Source: Flavobacterium yafengii | Lineage (GTDB): Bacteria; Bacteroidota; Bacteroidia; Flavobacteriales; Flavobacteriaceae | Assembly (NCBI RefSeq): GCF_030010375.1 | Contig: NZ_JASCRY010000002.1 | Location: 62,001-126,000 of the forward strand | Direction: 5' to 3' | DNA: 64,000 bases | Shown here: one piece after another, positions 45,432 to 54,761 of the stretch | How the letters are laid out: each line of letters opens with the position of its first letter | How positions within the stretch are numbered: position 1 is the first letter of the stretch | Notes under the pieces: generated by a model | Told to the model about the DNA's origin: nothing | Database searches by the model: none | The model's input: only the letters and a program-made list of their open reading frames with translations | Program-made: the position numbers and the translations under genes

Positions 45432-46490
45432 TTATTTTTCATACGATTCTATTGTTTTTAATAGCAGTTCAGAATAATTAAAAATTTCATCTAAATTTCT
45501 AATTTCGTTTTTAGTTTCTTTTTTTACCTCGTCAAATGTTCCAATAAATTTTCTACTTCCATTTAAGTATAGTCTGCATACTGCTTTTCGATTATTGTCG
45601 TCAAGGAAAACAGCAAAATAAGATTGAGCATCTCTAAAAGTTACTCGGTTAACAGAAGTTTTTTGACGCAAAATTGTTTTAACAATCATAAAACCTTCTA
45701 ATTCTTCTTCGGTTGTGTTTACTTTACTTATATCTTCTAAATTTTTTTCTGTTGAAATGTTAACCTCACTATTTTTTTCATCTTCTTTTGATAATGCAGT
45801 TTTTAATCTTTCGGTTATTAAATCGCTAATATGTTGCTGAATAGATTTTTTTGTTAATTCTGTGAATTGTTCTAAAACTTTAGCTGTTACAACACTTGGA
45901 TATACTTGTTTTGCAAAATGTTTTACAAATTCGGGTGTTGGATTTGTAAGCTCCTGATTTAAAATATGTTTTAGTTCGTTCATGAATTTTAATTCACTTG
46001 CAGTATTTACAATGCTTTCAGCATCAAAATTGGTTTTATGAAATTTTTTCAATTCTTCAATTTGATTGTCTTTAACATCTGTAATATTGAATTCCAAGAA
46101 CGGTTTTTCATCCATTTTGTTTGGAGAAACCAAGTCGGAATAAAATCGGTACACTATTCCATTTGTCAAAATTCCAAATTTGGCTTTTGAAACATGAAAA
46201 TATCGTAATAGTTGTCCGTCGTGAATGTTTAAGTTTTGTGCCCAATGTTTACACTCAATCAGTATTGTTGGATTTCCATCTTTAAAAATTGCATAGTCAA
46301 TTTTTTCACCTTTTTTAATTCCAATATCTGCTATAAACTCGGGAACAACTTCTAAGGGATTAAAAACATCATAACCTAGACTTTGCAAAAATGGCATCAC
46401 AAATGCATTTTTTGTGGCTTCTTCAGTTTGTATTTGGTCTTTGTGTTTTGTTCTGTCTGCAATTACTTTAATTTGGTCTTTTAAATCCAT
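45432..46490 (-). CDS. HsdR_N-type nuclease protein without partner subunits
   Basis: 352 residues. First ~160 residues match the HsdR_N nuclease fold: TEEATKNAFVMPFLQSLGYDVFNPLEVVPEF, then KIDYAIFKDGNPTILIECKHW with Asp65, Glu79 and Lys81 of PD-(D/E)XK. Residues ~165-250 are charged and helical; the final ~100 (LEGFMIVKTILRQKTSVNRVTFRDAQSYFAVFLDDNNRKAVCRLYL) form a small beta module seen in similar stand-alone proteins. No helicase domain, methylase or specificity gene is present. It could be a defence nuclease or a decayed restriction remnant, but the frame is intact. Confidence 0.8.
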   Translation of the reverse strand: MDLKDQIKVIADRTKHKDQIQTEEATKNAFVMPFLQSLGYDVFNPLEVVPEFIADIGIKKGEKIDYAIFKDGNPTILIECKHWAQNLNIHDGQLLRYFHVSKAKFGILTNGIVYRFYSDLVSPNKMDEKPFLEFNITDVKDNQIEELKKFHKTNFDAESIVNTASELKFMNELKHILNQELTNPTPEFVKHFAKQVYPSVVTAKVLEQFTELTKKSIQQHISDLITERLKTALSKEDEKNSEVNISTEKNLEDISKVNTTEEELEGFMIVKTILRQKTSVNRVTFRDAQSYFAVFLDDNNRKAVCRLYLNGSRKFIGTFDEVKKETKNEIRNLDEIFNYSELLLKTIESYEK

Positions 46491-46795
46491 GATTTTATAG
46501 TGTATTTGTTGTTAATTTTAAACCATAATTATGCTAATCAGTATATTTAGTGACTTTGCATTTTTTGTGTATAAATAACTAAAATAGATTTAGTTAAATG
46601 AAATGCTTTTATTGTTAAACAAATTAAAACCTCTTTTTTTGCTATACTTTACGGTTTCCCGTAAATGAGTGATAATTTTTTAATTAGTGAATTGCTTTAA
46701 AAACCGGTTGGTGTATTTTTAGTATCATTTGACATTTTAGTATCTTTCGCAGCTGACTAAAAAATTAAACTAGAATTAATTAAAAAGACAATTAA
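46491..46795. other. Divergent AT-rich intergenic region
   Basis: 305 bp between the nuclease gene (minus) and the aldo/keto reductase gene (plus). No ORF. TATCTTTC at 46741-46748 is one base from the -7 consensus for the reductase gene. ACGGTTTCCCGT (46650-46661) is a short palindrome that could be an operator. Confidence 0.4.
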
Positions 46796-47752
46796 ATGAA
46801 ATACAACAGATGTGGGAAAAGCGGTTTATTACTGCCACAAATATCTTTAGGATTATGGCACAACTTCGGTTCGGTGGATAATTTTGAAAATGGGGAGAGC
46901 ATTGTCAAAGCCGCTTTTGATAAAGGAATTTCCCATTTTGATTTGGCCAATAATTACGGTCCGGTTCCTGGTTCAGCAGAGACTAATTTTGGTAGAATAT
47001 TGAAAAATAATTTTCAAGGAAACCTACGTGATGAAATCGTGATTACGACGAAAGCTGGTTACACCATGTGGAACGGTCCTTATGGTGACTGGGGTTCCCG
47101 AAAATATTTGTTATCAAGTTTAGACCAGAGTTTGAAGCGTATGAATCTGGAATATGTCGATATTTTTTATTCGCATCGTTTTGATCCGGAAACGCCTTTG
47201 GAGGAAACTATGATGGCTTTGGATTATGCCGTACGAAGCGGAAAAGCTTTATATGCGGGGATTTCTAACTACAATGCAGAGCAAACCAGAGAAGCTACCG
47301 AGATTTTGAAACGATTAGGAACACCTTGCTTGATTCATCAAGTGAAATATTCGATGTTTGTTCGAGAACCTGAAGCGGGTTTATTAGATGTTCTCGAAGA
47401 AAAAGGAGTGGGTTGTATTGCTTTTTCGCCTTTGGCACAAGGACTTTTAACAGATAAATACCTGAAAGGGATTCCGGAAAATTCGAGAGCCTCTAATCCT
47501 AACGGGCATCTAAGAACAGATGAGGTTTCGGAGGAAAGAATCCAAAAAATCATTCAGCTTAATGCCATTGCACAGCAAAGAAACCAATCATTGGCACAAA
47601 TGGCTTTGGCTTGGCTATTAAAAGACAACCGAATCACTTCTGTTTTGATTGGTGCTAGTTCTGTAGGTCAATTAAATAATAATATAAACAGTTTGCAAAA
47701 TCTGGATTTTTCCGCAGCTGAATTATTGGAGATTGAGAATATTTTAGGATAA
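46796..47752 (+). CDS. Aldo/keto reductase, YghZ-like (L-glyceraldehyde 3-phosphate reductase)
   Basis: 318 residues, TIM barrel. Catalytic set Asp49, Tyr54 (FDLANNYGP), Lys86 (TTKAGY) and His127 (YSHRFD); NADPH-binding C-terminus SVLIGASSVGQLNNN. FGSVDNFENGESIVKAAFDKGISHFDLANNYGPVPGSAETNFGRIL is characteristic of YghZ/Gpr, which reduces L-glyceraldehyde 3-phosphate and methylglyoxal. Single-gene unit with its own terminator. Confidence 0.92.
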   Translation: MKYNRCGKSGLLLPQISLGLWHNFGSVDNFENGESIVKAAFDKGISHFDLANNYGPVPGSAETNFGRILKNNFQGNLRDEIVITTKAGYTMWNGPYGDWGSRKYLLSSLDQSLKRMNLEYVDIFYSHRFDPETPLEETMMALDYAVRSGKALYAGISNYNAEQTREATEILKRLGTPCLIHQVKYSMFVREPEAGLLDVLEEKGVGCIAFSPLAQGLLTDKYLKGIPENSRASNPNGHLRTDEVSEERIQKIIQLNAIAQQRNQSLAQMALAWLLKDNRITSVLIGASSVGQLNNNINSLQNLDFSAAELLEIENILG

Positions 47753-47863
47753 TTAGAAATTTTTGATCGGAAATAGAAAATTAAAGATTTAGAAGAGCAA
47801 GAATCGAGGTTTGATCGCTTTTGCGAAAGTATTCCGTTGATAAATAAACCTTTATTGCAATAG

Positions 47864-47896
47864 ACTCCATCGTCTTGCATAGATGGAGTTTTTTTT
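47864..47896 (+). terminator. Terminator-like hairpin after the aldo/keto reductase gene
   Basis: ACTCCATC (47864-47871) pairs with GATGGAGT (47882-47889), followed by eight T. It is 112 bp past the stop codon, so a short untranslated stretch is transcribed. Confidence 0.8.
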
Positions 47897-47958
47897 ATGA
47901 TAAAAAAATGTTAACTTGCGCCAAATAAAAAAAGTGATATATCTTACAAAAATGGAAA

Positions 47959-47987
47959 TTGTATTTTAGTTTTATTTTTTAGATTTG
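47959..47987 (+). promoter_or_regulatory. Promoter of the CHASE4 hybrid kinase
   Basis: TTG at 47959-47961, 18-bp spacer, TAGATTTG at 47980-47987. The ATG at 47998 is 10 bp beyond, so the leader would be only a few nucleotides. This decides against the upstream GTG at 47989. Confidence 0.65.
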
Positions 47988-47997
47988 AGTGTATTTC

Positions 47998-50109
47998 ATG
48001 AAGAGATTGATTAATTTAAATACGTATTCTAAACTACTGTTGTTGATAATTTCAACAAGTATTTTCTTTTTTCTAATTTACATCTCGCTCTATCTTTATA
48101 CTGTTCAAGAAGAACATCATTTTTACAAAACCACTTACAATCAATATGACAAGGAAGTTAAGTCTTTGTTTAGACTTAATTCTAAAACGCCTACAGCCAC
48201 TATTATTGATGTTACCTATTGGGATGAGTTGGTCCATTTTACAAAAACAAAAGATGAAAAGTGGTATGATAAATATATTTTAAGTGAATTTGAATCGTAT
48301 GAAGCTGATTACATTGGTATTTATGGTTTAGATCAAAAACTAATAAATAAAATAGCTTCGTCAAAGATTAAAAGTCTTGATTTTATTCCAAAAGAGATGA
48401 TGTCAGTACTTTATAAGTCTAAACTTAAAAGATTTTATATAAAAATCCCTGAAGGTATTGTTGAGGTTTTTGGTGCGACAATTCATCCTTCTAATGATCC
48501 TAAAAAGAATAAAACGAAACCTTCCGGCTATTTTTTTATGGCCAGACTTTTAGACGAGCCCTTTTTTAATGCTTTGGGAAATATAAGCAGCTCAAAAGTA
48601 AATTTAGCTTCAAGTGATTATGTAATTGCAAATGAAGATGATTTTGTTATTGTAGGTTTAGATTTAAAAGATTGGAAAAATGAAGTTGTTGCCAAATTGC
48701 TTTTTAGAAGACCTTTCAATTTAAATTATACAAACACAAAAGAGATTCTTTTTATTGTTGTTCTCGTTTCCTTGATTAACATTTTTGTCTACGTTTATTA
48801 TACGAAAAGATGGGTTTATAATCCATTAAAGTTAATTAAAAGTATTTTGGAAACGGGTAATGTAAATTATATAAATAGTTTAAAAAGATCTGATGGGGAG
48901 TTTGGATACATTGGAAACCTATTTGAAGAAAACAGCAATCAACGGAAACAATTAGAAATTTCTAAACAAAAAGCAGAAGAAAGTGATACCTTAAAATCCT
49001 CTTTTTTGGCTAATTTATCGCATGAAATCAGAACTCCTATGAATGCTATAATGGGATTTAGTGATTTACTTCATGATTCAGATTTGAAGGAAGCCGAGAG
49101 ATTAGAGTATTTGAAAATTATAAAAAATAGCGGTGGAAGTCTGGTTTCGATTATCGAAGACCTTATCGAAATGTCTAAAATCGATGCAAAACAAATTATG
49201 CCTAATTATAAAGGATTAGATTTAGAAAAGTGCATTACAGAATTGTATGATTCCATTAAGATTACGATTCCTAAAGACAAAGAAATCCAGTTTTATATTC
49301 TTGAAAATCCGGATAAACTTCAAGGAAATATTTTAACAGACGAAACAAAATTGAAACAGATTATAGTTAATTTAATTACTAATGCTTTAAAATTTACCGA
49401 TAGAGGTTTCGTCGCTTTTGGATATTCAATAAACAAAGAAAAAGAAGTTTTAGAATTTAAGATAGAAGACTCTGGTATGGGAATCAGCGAAAATTATTTA
49501 AAAGTAATTTTTGATAGGTTTAGAAGAATAGAAGGCGATGGATCTATCGAATTATCAGGATTAGGATTGGGTTTGTCAATTACAAAAGCTTACGTAGAAA
49601 TGTTGGGCGGAGAAATAAAGGTAAGTTCTACAATTGGGTTGGGTTCCATTTTTTCATTTACAATACCATTAAAATTAGATCAAACGGTAAAAGCAATAAA
49701 ACCCAAAAAAGTAAAATCTTTTTACAGGAATTATGACAATGAAATTATTTTAGTTGCAGAAGATGATACCATTAATTTCTTGCTGCTGAAAAAAATTATA
49801 GAATCAAAAAATCATACCGTTATAAGAGCTAAAAACGGACAGGAAGCAGTAGATATTTGTACAGAAAATCCAAACATTACTTTGGTGTTTATGGATATAA
49901 AAATGCCTGTTTTAGATGGTTATCAAGCTTACGAAAAAATAAAAGTGATAAAACCAGAACTTCCCGTTATTGCCCAAACTGCTTACTCCTCATTTGAAGA
50001 TAAAGAGAAAATGATGCAATTTGGTTTTATGGACTGTATCACAAAACCATTAGATAAGGAAAAAGTATTCGAACTGCTGGATACTGTTTTTATGGAAAGC
50101 AATAAATAA
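47998..50109 (+). CDS. CHASE4 hybrid sensor histidine kinase
   Basis: 703 residues from ATG 47998. Membrane helix ~12-35; periplasmic CHASE4-like sensor ~40-245 (VTYWDELVHFTKTKDEKWYDKYIL is its hallmark); second helix ~250-270; HisKA with His in FLANLSHEIRTPMNAIMGF; HATPase_c with NALKFTDRG, DSGMGIS and GLGLGLSITKAYVEMLGG; C-terminal receiver with Asp in LVFMDIKMPVLDGYQAY. As a hybrid kinase without Hpt it would need a separate phosphotransfer protein, such as the one at 29763. The ligand is unknown. Confidence 0.92.
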   Translation: MKRLINLNTYSKLLLLIISTSIFFFLIYISLYLYTVQEEHHFYKTTYNQYDKEVKSLFRLNSKTPTATIIDVTYWDELVHFTKTKDEKWYDKYILSEFESYEADYIGIYGLDQKLINKIASSKIKSLDFIPKEMMSVLYKSKLKRFYIKIPEGIVEVFGATIHPSNDPKKNKTKPSGYFFMARLLDEPFFNALGNISSSKVNLASSDYVIANEDDFVIVGLDLKDWKNEVVAKLLFRRPFNLNYTNTKEILFIVVLVSLINIFVYVYYTKRWVYNPLKLIKSILETGNVNYINSLKRSDGEFGYIGNLFEENSNQRKQLEISKQKAEESDTLKSSFLANLSHEIRTPMNAIMGFSDLLHDSDLKEAERLEYLKIIKNSGGSLVSIIEDLIEMSKIDAKQIMPNYKGLDLEKCITELYDSIKITIPKDKEIQFYILENPDKLQGNILTDETKLKQIIVNLITNALKFTDRGFVAFGYSINKEKEVLEFKIEDSGMGISENYLKVIFDRFRRIEGDGSIELSGLGLGLSITKAYVEMLGGEIKVSSTIGLGSIFSFTIPLKLDQTVKAIKPKKVKSFYRNYDNEIILVAEDDTINFLLLKKIIESKNHTVIRAKNGQEAVDICTENPNITLVFMDIKMPVLDGYQAYEKIKVIKPELPVIAQTAYSSFEDKEKMMQFGFMDCITKPLDKEKVFELLDTVFMESNK

Positions 50110-50367
50110 ATTCAGGATACTTAAACTTGAATTATTGCTTTTAACTGTGTTGTCTTTACTTATTTCTAAAATTTTTCAAAATTTCAGAAAGAGATTTGTC
50201 TTATTCTTGTGATTTTTTTAAACGGTTCCGCCTATTAATAGCTGTAATTTTACTAGATTTAAAACATTAGTAAGGAAAGATGAATAGTTAATCGATGTTG
50301 GAAATAATTTCAAACTGCTAGTTAATTTACCAAAACTTATATTTCAAAAAATTTAAATTACAAACAC

Positions 50368-51720
50368 ATGATTTTTAAATCGATAAATCCGTTTACTCAA
50401 CTAATTATAGCTGAACACGAGGTATTGACGAATGCGCAATTGAATCAAAAACTGCAATTATCTGAGCGAGCATTTAAAAATTGGAGGCAAACCACATTTG
50501 AGCAAAGAGCGGATATGATGAAAAAGTTGGCTAACATTCTGAGGGAAAAGAAAGCAGCGCTAGGTTTATTAATAACCAATGAGATGGGCAAAGTGCTATC
50601 TGAAAGTATTTCTGAAGTGGAAAAATCAGCTGGAAACTGTGACTTCTATGCCGAAAATGCGGAACAAATGTTGAAAGATGAATATTATGACACTCCTTTC
50701 AAAAGCATGTCCGTTTATGATCCAATGGGAGCTGTTTTTGCAATAATGCCGTGGAATTATCCTTTTTGGCAAGTGTTGCGTTATGCAGCTCCGGCAATTA
50801 TGGCTGGGAATGTAACTCTTTTAAAACATGCATCAAACGTTATTGGTTGTGCCAAAGCAATTGAAAATGCATTCTTGGAAGCTGGTTTTCCTAAAGGTGT
50901 TTTTCAACAAATTACAATTGATATTCCTCAGGTCGAAAGTGTAATTGCATCAGATATTGTGCATGGAGTTACTTTGACCGGAAGCGAAATGGCGGGTTCA
51001 TCTGTGGCTTCATTGGCAGGAAAGCATATCAAGAAATCTGTCATGGAATTGGGAGGCTCAGATGCTTTTATAGTTTTGAATGATGCAAATCTTGAAAAAG
51101 CGGCAACGGTTGCGACACAATCTAGAATGTTAAATGCAGGTCAGGCGTGTATTTGTGCCAAACGATTCATTGTTACTGAGAAAGTGGCAGATGAATTTAC
51201 GGTGCTTTTTACCCAAAAAGTAAAAGCCTTGCAGCAAGGAAATCCATTACAGGAAGGAATTAATATGGGGCCGCTCGCTCGGTTGGATTTAGCGGAGAAA
51301 TTAGCAATTCAATTGGAGAAATCATTGCAACAAGGTGCAAAATTAATAGTAGGCGGGGAACGGGAAAATTGTAATTTCCAACCCACACTAATTGATTTTG
51401 TTGATTCAAATAATATTGCTTTTCAGGAAGAAACTTTTGGACCGTTAGCAACTATTATTAGAGCTAAAGATGAAAATGATGCTGTGACTATTGCCAATAA
51501 TCATAGATATGGTTTGGCTTCTGCAATTTGGACTGAAGACCGTGAAAATGCGTATAGACTGGCACGAAAAATAGAAGCCGGAAATGTGTTTGTTAATTCA
51601 TTAGTACGATCAGATTCCAGAGTTCCTTTTGGAGGAGTAAAAAAATCAGGTTACGGAAGAGAATTGGGAACAATAGGAATCAAGGAATTTATGAATATGA
51701 AATCATTGATTATCGAATAA
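50368..51720 (+). CDS. Aldehyde dehydrogenase, succinate-semialdehyde dehydrogenase type
   Basis: 450 residues, NAD(P)-linked. Catalytic Glu227 (VMELGGSDAF) and Cys261 (LNAGQACICAKRF); PWNYPFWQVLRYAAPAIMAGN oxyanion/cofactor area; KKSGYGRELGTIGIKEFMNMKSL C-terminus. Closest in form to the short SSADH group (Sad/GabD-like) that oxidises succinate semialdehyde. Neighbours give no pathway hint. Start ATG at 50368, no clear promoter in the 258-bp gap before it. Confidence 0.9.
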   Translation: MIFKSINPFTQLIIAEHEVLTNAQLNQKLQLSERAFKNWRQTTFEQRADMMKKLANILREKKAALGLLITNEMGKVLSESISEVEKSAGNCDFYAENAEQMLKDEYYDTPFKSMSVYDPMGAVFAIMPWNYPFWQVLRYAAPAIMAGNVTLLKHASNVIGCAKAIENAFLEAGFPKGVFQQITIDIPQVESVIASDIVHGVTLTGSEMAGSSVASLAGKHIKKSVMELGGSDAFIVLNDANLEKAATVATQSRMLNAGQACICAKRFIVTEKVADEFTVLFTQKVKALQQGNPLQEGINMGPLARLDLAEKLAIQLEKSLQQGAKLIVGGERENCNFQPTLIDFVDSNNIAFQEETFGPLATIIRAKDENDAVTIANNHRYGLASAIWTEDRENAYRLARKIEAGNVFVNSLVRSDSRVPFGGVKKSGYGRELGTIGIKEFMNMKSLIIE

Positions 51721-51748
51721 TAATATTTGGTATTTATTATAATTAAAG

Positions 51749-51797
51749 AATCGAGAACAGGAATTGTATTTATAACAAATCTGTTCTCGATTTTTTT
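51749..51797 (+). terminator. Intrinsic terminator of the aldehyde dehydrogenase gene
   Basis: AATCGAGAACAG (51749-51760) pairs with CTGTTCTCGATT (51781-51792) over a 20-nt loop, followed by T-run. Confidence 0.85.
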
Positions 51798-51860
51798 ATT
51801 CACTCTATTTCTATTTATAAAAGTGTCAAGCTATGGATTCATTGCTTGATTTGCATTTTA

Positions 51861-52340
51861 TTAATAGGTATAGATAGCCGCTTTTAAGTCTTTTGGTTTA
51901 TTAGAAAGAATCACGATAAATTGAGATCCTTTAAGTGCGGCATTTTCTTTTAATCGTTTCTCACCGTTATCAGAAAACGATAAAGGCGATTCTCCCTTCG
52001 TTCCTCCGTAAAAACTAGTTATCATACCAGATTCTTTCAATCCGATTGTTTGATGTTTTTTTAATACAACAACTTTTTTATAATCGGATTTTCCATTTAG
52101 TTGAATTTTTTTAGATATGATTTCAGAATCACTTTTTGACTTTTCATTCAATTGTGCTACTGCATATTGACTGATTGTCTTTTCTTGAACACTTTTGGGT
52201 AGCGTGTAGTAAACTAAATTATTTTCTGTTTTAATAAAGTTTATATCAATTGTTCCGCCATCATGTTTGATAATTTGATGTGTTTGCGCAATTAATGAAG
52301 TTGTAAAAAAAATAGTAAATGCTATAAATAAATTTTTCAT
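51861..52340 (-). CDS. Secreted protein of unknown function
   Basis: 159 residues. Signal peptide MKNLFIAFTIFFTTSLIAQ with cleavage probably after AQ, so periplasmic or exported. HQIIKHDGGTIDINFIKTENNLVYYTLP looks like the short beta repeat common in Bacteroidota secreted proteins. The last part carries GSQFIVILSNKP. Not recognised further. Possibly co-transcribed with the gene at 52424, 83 bp upstream. Confidence 0.7.
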   Translation of the reverse strand: MKNLFIAFTIFFTTSLIAQTHQIIKHDGGTIDINFIKTENNLVYYTLPKSVQEKTISQYAVAQLNEKSKSDSEIISKKIQLNGKSDYKKVVVLKKHQTIGLKESGMITSFYGGTKGESPLSFSDNGEKRLKENAALKGSQFIVILSNKPKDLKAAIYTY

Positions 52341-52423
52341 GTGTTTGTATAATAGTATATGTATAGGAACCCATTTTTAATTTGGGACATATGTTAGTAA
52401 TGTTTTTAGTAAAGAAATATGGA

Positions 52424-52729
52424 TTAAACTATTTCTGGCGGAGGAGTGAAATTTTTTAAAGCAAACTCTTTAATATTAAATAAATCAAAAGAATTGATTT
52501 TCTTACTTTCAAAAGAGTAGTATTCTAAACAATTGATACTTTCAATTGTAGCTATAAAAAGTGTTTTTGATTTGCTCTCTAAATTATTTTCTTCAGAATT
52601 TTTTTCAGATTGCTCGTATAAATCATATTTATTTTCATTAGAAAGAACGGAAAATTTGTCACTTATCCATACAGAGGAAAAAGCGACAAATAATAGTAAA
52701 ACCGAAAACTTAATTAATAAATGAATCAT
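52424..52729 (-). CDS. Small secreted or membrane-anchored protein, unknown
   Basis: 101 residues. N-terminal hydrophobic segment (LLIKFSVLLLFVAFSSVWI) that may be a signal anchor; acidic and Asn/Ser-rich middle; ends FALKNFTPPPEIV. This C-terminal FTPPPE pattern recalls short Bacteroidota proteins with a hydrophobic leader, but no function is known. Same strand as the gene at 51861. Confidence 0.6.
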   Translation of the reverse strand: MIHLLIKFSVLLLFVAFSSVWISDKFSVLSNENKYDLYEQSEKNSEENNLESKSKTLFIATIESINCLEYYSFESKKINSFDLFNIKEFALKNFTPPPEIV

Positions 52730-53351
52730 ATTTTAAATATAACAAAAAGGAATTTATACGCTATTAAAATTTTCATAAATTAAGAGTTAGTAATAGCGTG
52801 ATTTAGTAGTTGAAATTATTAATTCAATTATTTTTTTAGTGTGTTATGAATTGTGTTTCCATAATAAAAAAAGCTTTAGATAGAGGTCTTAGTTTTAAAA
52901 AAAATCAACGATTTTGTATTTTATTGCAAAATTTATTTTTTTTAATTTAATGTATTTTTCACAGGGGTGTGTTTTTTAATTTAGTTTTAAACGACTTAAA
53001 AAAGCGATTTATATGTTTTGTTTTAGTGTTTAATCAAAATAAATAGGGGTTGTTTGTAAAAAATACATTATTGAATTTTTAAAATTGATGCTTTAAAATA
53101 CGGAATATCCATTATTTTTTGATCATTTTTCGTTATTAATAATTCTTTTCGAATCAAGGCAAAAAAGTAGCAAATAGTAATTCAAGTGAAATAAAAGTTA
53201 ATAAATTCGCTTCAGAAACAAGAAAATTTCACATTAAAAAAAGCAAATATAAAAGCTGTTTTCTTGATTATAAGCATGAAATTTTTTTAAAAAGAATAAA
53301 CTAAGACCAAAATAATAACCAAACTAGATTACTAATTAAAACCAATTAAAG
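52730..53351. other. Long AT-rich upstream region of the porin gene
   Basis: 622 bp without a convincing gene or consensus promoter. Very AT-rich, with many T-runs and A-runs. It probably holds the promoter and perhaps regulatory sites or a long leader of the porin gene, as well as the divergent promoter of 52424-52729. Confidence 0.45.
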
Positions 53352-54401
53352 ATGAAAAAAAACCTAGCTATTCTAGCATTAATGCTAACAACAAGTTTAA
53401 CTTTTGCGCAAGACGCTCCAGTTGCTCCTTCAACTACTTTTGCAGGATCTGCTGATGCATATTATAAATATGATTTTTCTGGTGTAGACAACAGTTTGAC
53501 CAGTTTTACAAATTCTCATAATTCATTTGAATTAGGGATGGCCTCTATCGAAGCATCTCATAAAATGGGTAAAGCATCTGTTTTTGTTGATTTAGGGTTT
53601 GGAAACAGAGCTGCTCAATTTACTTATAATGATGCCGCTTCAACTTTTATGATTAAACAATTAAATTTCACTTACGAGTTTTCGGATAAATTTAAAGTCA
53701 CTGCAGGTAGTTTTGGAACCCATGTGGGATATGAATTATTAGACGCAGTAGATAATAAAAACTACAGTATGTCTTACGCATTTACGTACGGTCCCTTCTT
53801 TAATACTGGAGTAAAAGCACAATATACTTCTGGAAAATTCAGTTTCATGGCTGGAGTTACAAATCCAACAGATTTTAAAACAACAATCGAAGCGGGTTCA
53901 ACCCAAAAAACTTTCATAGGTCAACTAGGTTATGTTGGTGACACTGGAAGCGCATATTTTAATGTTACTTCAGGAAGTAGTAATCCTTCTTCTGATGAGA
54001 ACAAAACACAATTTGATTTTGTAGGTTCGAAAAAAGTGAGTGATACATTCTCTTTAGGATTTAACGGTACGTATGCAATGACAAACAATGACTTTGATAG
54101 TTCATTGGATGGTGAATGGTTTGCTTTAGTAGGATATGCAAATTTTGCATTGAAAGAGACGTTAAGTTTAGCTTACAGATTAGAGTATTTAGATGCTAAA
54201 GATGCTACTGCCGGACTTGGTTCGCTTGCTGGAACTAGTGTTGTTGGTAATACTTTATCACTAAATTATAAAGTAGGAAACTTGACTATTATACCTGAAT
54301 TCCGTGTTGACACAGCTTCTGAAGATATCTTCACAAATAGTGATGCCGCTCCAAAAGGTTTAACCGCTTACGCATTACTTGCAACAACTTACTCGTTCTA
54401 G
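53352..54401 (+). CDS. Outer-membrane beta-barrel porin
   Basis: 349 residues. Signal peptide MKKNLAILALMLTTSLTFAQ; the mature protein is a run of amphipathic beta strands ending in aromatic ATTYSF, the usual C-terminal F for BAM assembly. FAGSADAYYKYDFSG and FEVTAGSFGTHVGYELLD-like SFGTHVGYELLDAVDNKNYSMSYAFTYGPFFNTG are typical of Bacteroidota porins (BBP2-like/OmpL family). Probably a diffusion channel, perhaps for anions or small substrates. The last ~50 bp and terminator are duplicated downstream. Confidence 0.82.
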   Translation: MKKNLAILALMLTTSLTFAQDAPVAPSTTFAGSADAYYKYDFSGVDNSLTSFTNSHNSFELGMASIEASHKMGKASVFVDLGFGNRAAQFTYNDAASTFMIKQLNFTYEFSDKFKVTAGSFGTHVGYELLDAVDNKNYSMSYAFTYGPFFNTGVKAQYTSGKFSFMAGVTNPTDFKTTIEAGSTQKTFIGQLGYVGDTGSAYFNVTSGSSNPSSDENKTQFDFVGSKKVSDTFSLGFNGTYAMTNNDFDSSLDGEWFALVGYANFALKETLSLAYRLEYLDAKDATAGLGSLAGTSVVGNTLSLNYKVGNLTIIPEFRVDTASEDIFTNSDAAPKGLTAYALLATTYSF

Positions 54402-54654
54402 TATTGAGATAATATTTTTTTTTTGCTGCCAAGATGCTTTAAAGTATTTTGGCAGCTTTTTTTTGCTTCGATTTTGAGATGCTTTAGAAATCTATTTGAG
54501 ATGTAATGCTACACTTCAAAAGGGGAATGATTTAGGTATTGCTCGCAACAACTTATTAGTTCTAGTATTGAGATGCTATTTTTTTTCGCTGCCAAGATGC
54601 TCTAAAGTATTTTGATGGCCTTTTTGTTTAGATTTTGAGGTACTACAGGAGTCT
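54353..54654 (+). repeat. Tandem duplication of porin 3' end and terminator (~164-bp offset)
   Basis: The end of the gene (CTTGCAACAACTTACTCGTTC and TAGTATTGAGAT), its terminator (GCTGCCAAGATGCT, AAAGTATTTTG) and the flank GATTTTGAG recur 164 bp later at ~54517-54654 with substitutions; GTTCTAG lies at 54395 and again at 54559. The second copy has no barrel upstream and a decayed hairpin (TTGATGGC instead of TTGGCAGC). Confidence 0.85.
54425..54464 (+). terminator. Intrinsic terminator of the porin gene
   Basis: GCTGCCAA (54425-54432) pairs with TTGGCAGC (54449-54456), with an inner CTTT/AAAG, followed by eight T. Confidence 0.92.
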
Positions 54655-54697
54655 TTTCTGATAAACGACAAATAGAGTTTGATGTGGTTTTAAATAG

Positions 54698-54733
54698 AAA
54701 ACGGTTCTTTGAAAGATTCAAAAAACCGTTTTT
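54698..54733 (-). terminator. Terminator after the amidase gene
   Basis: AAAACGGTT (54698-54706) pairs with AACCGTTTT (54724-54732), with inner CTTTGAAAG. On the minus strand the stem is followed by CTATTT. It lies 29 bp past the amidase stop and may work both ways. Confidence 0.75.
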
Positions 54734-54761
54734 ATACGTATTTATATAATTTGTAAACTAT

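Noticed and set aside
47989-47997. GTG start three codons upstream for the CHASE4 kinase
   Set aside because: It abuts a good -7 box (47980-47987), so it would lie ahead of the expected transcription start; ATG at 47998 fits better.
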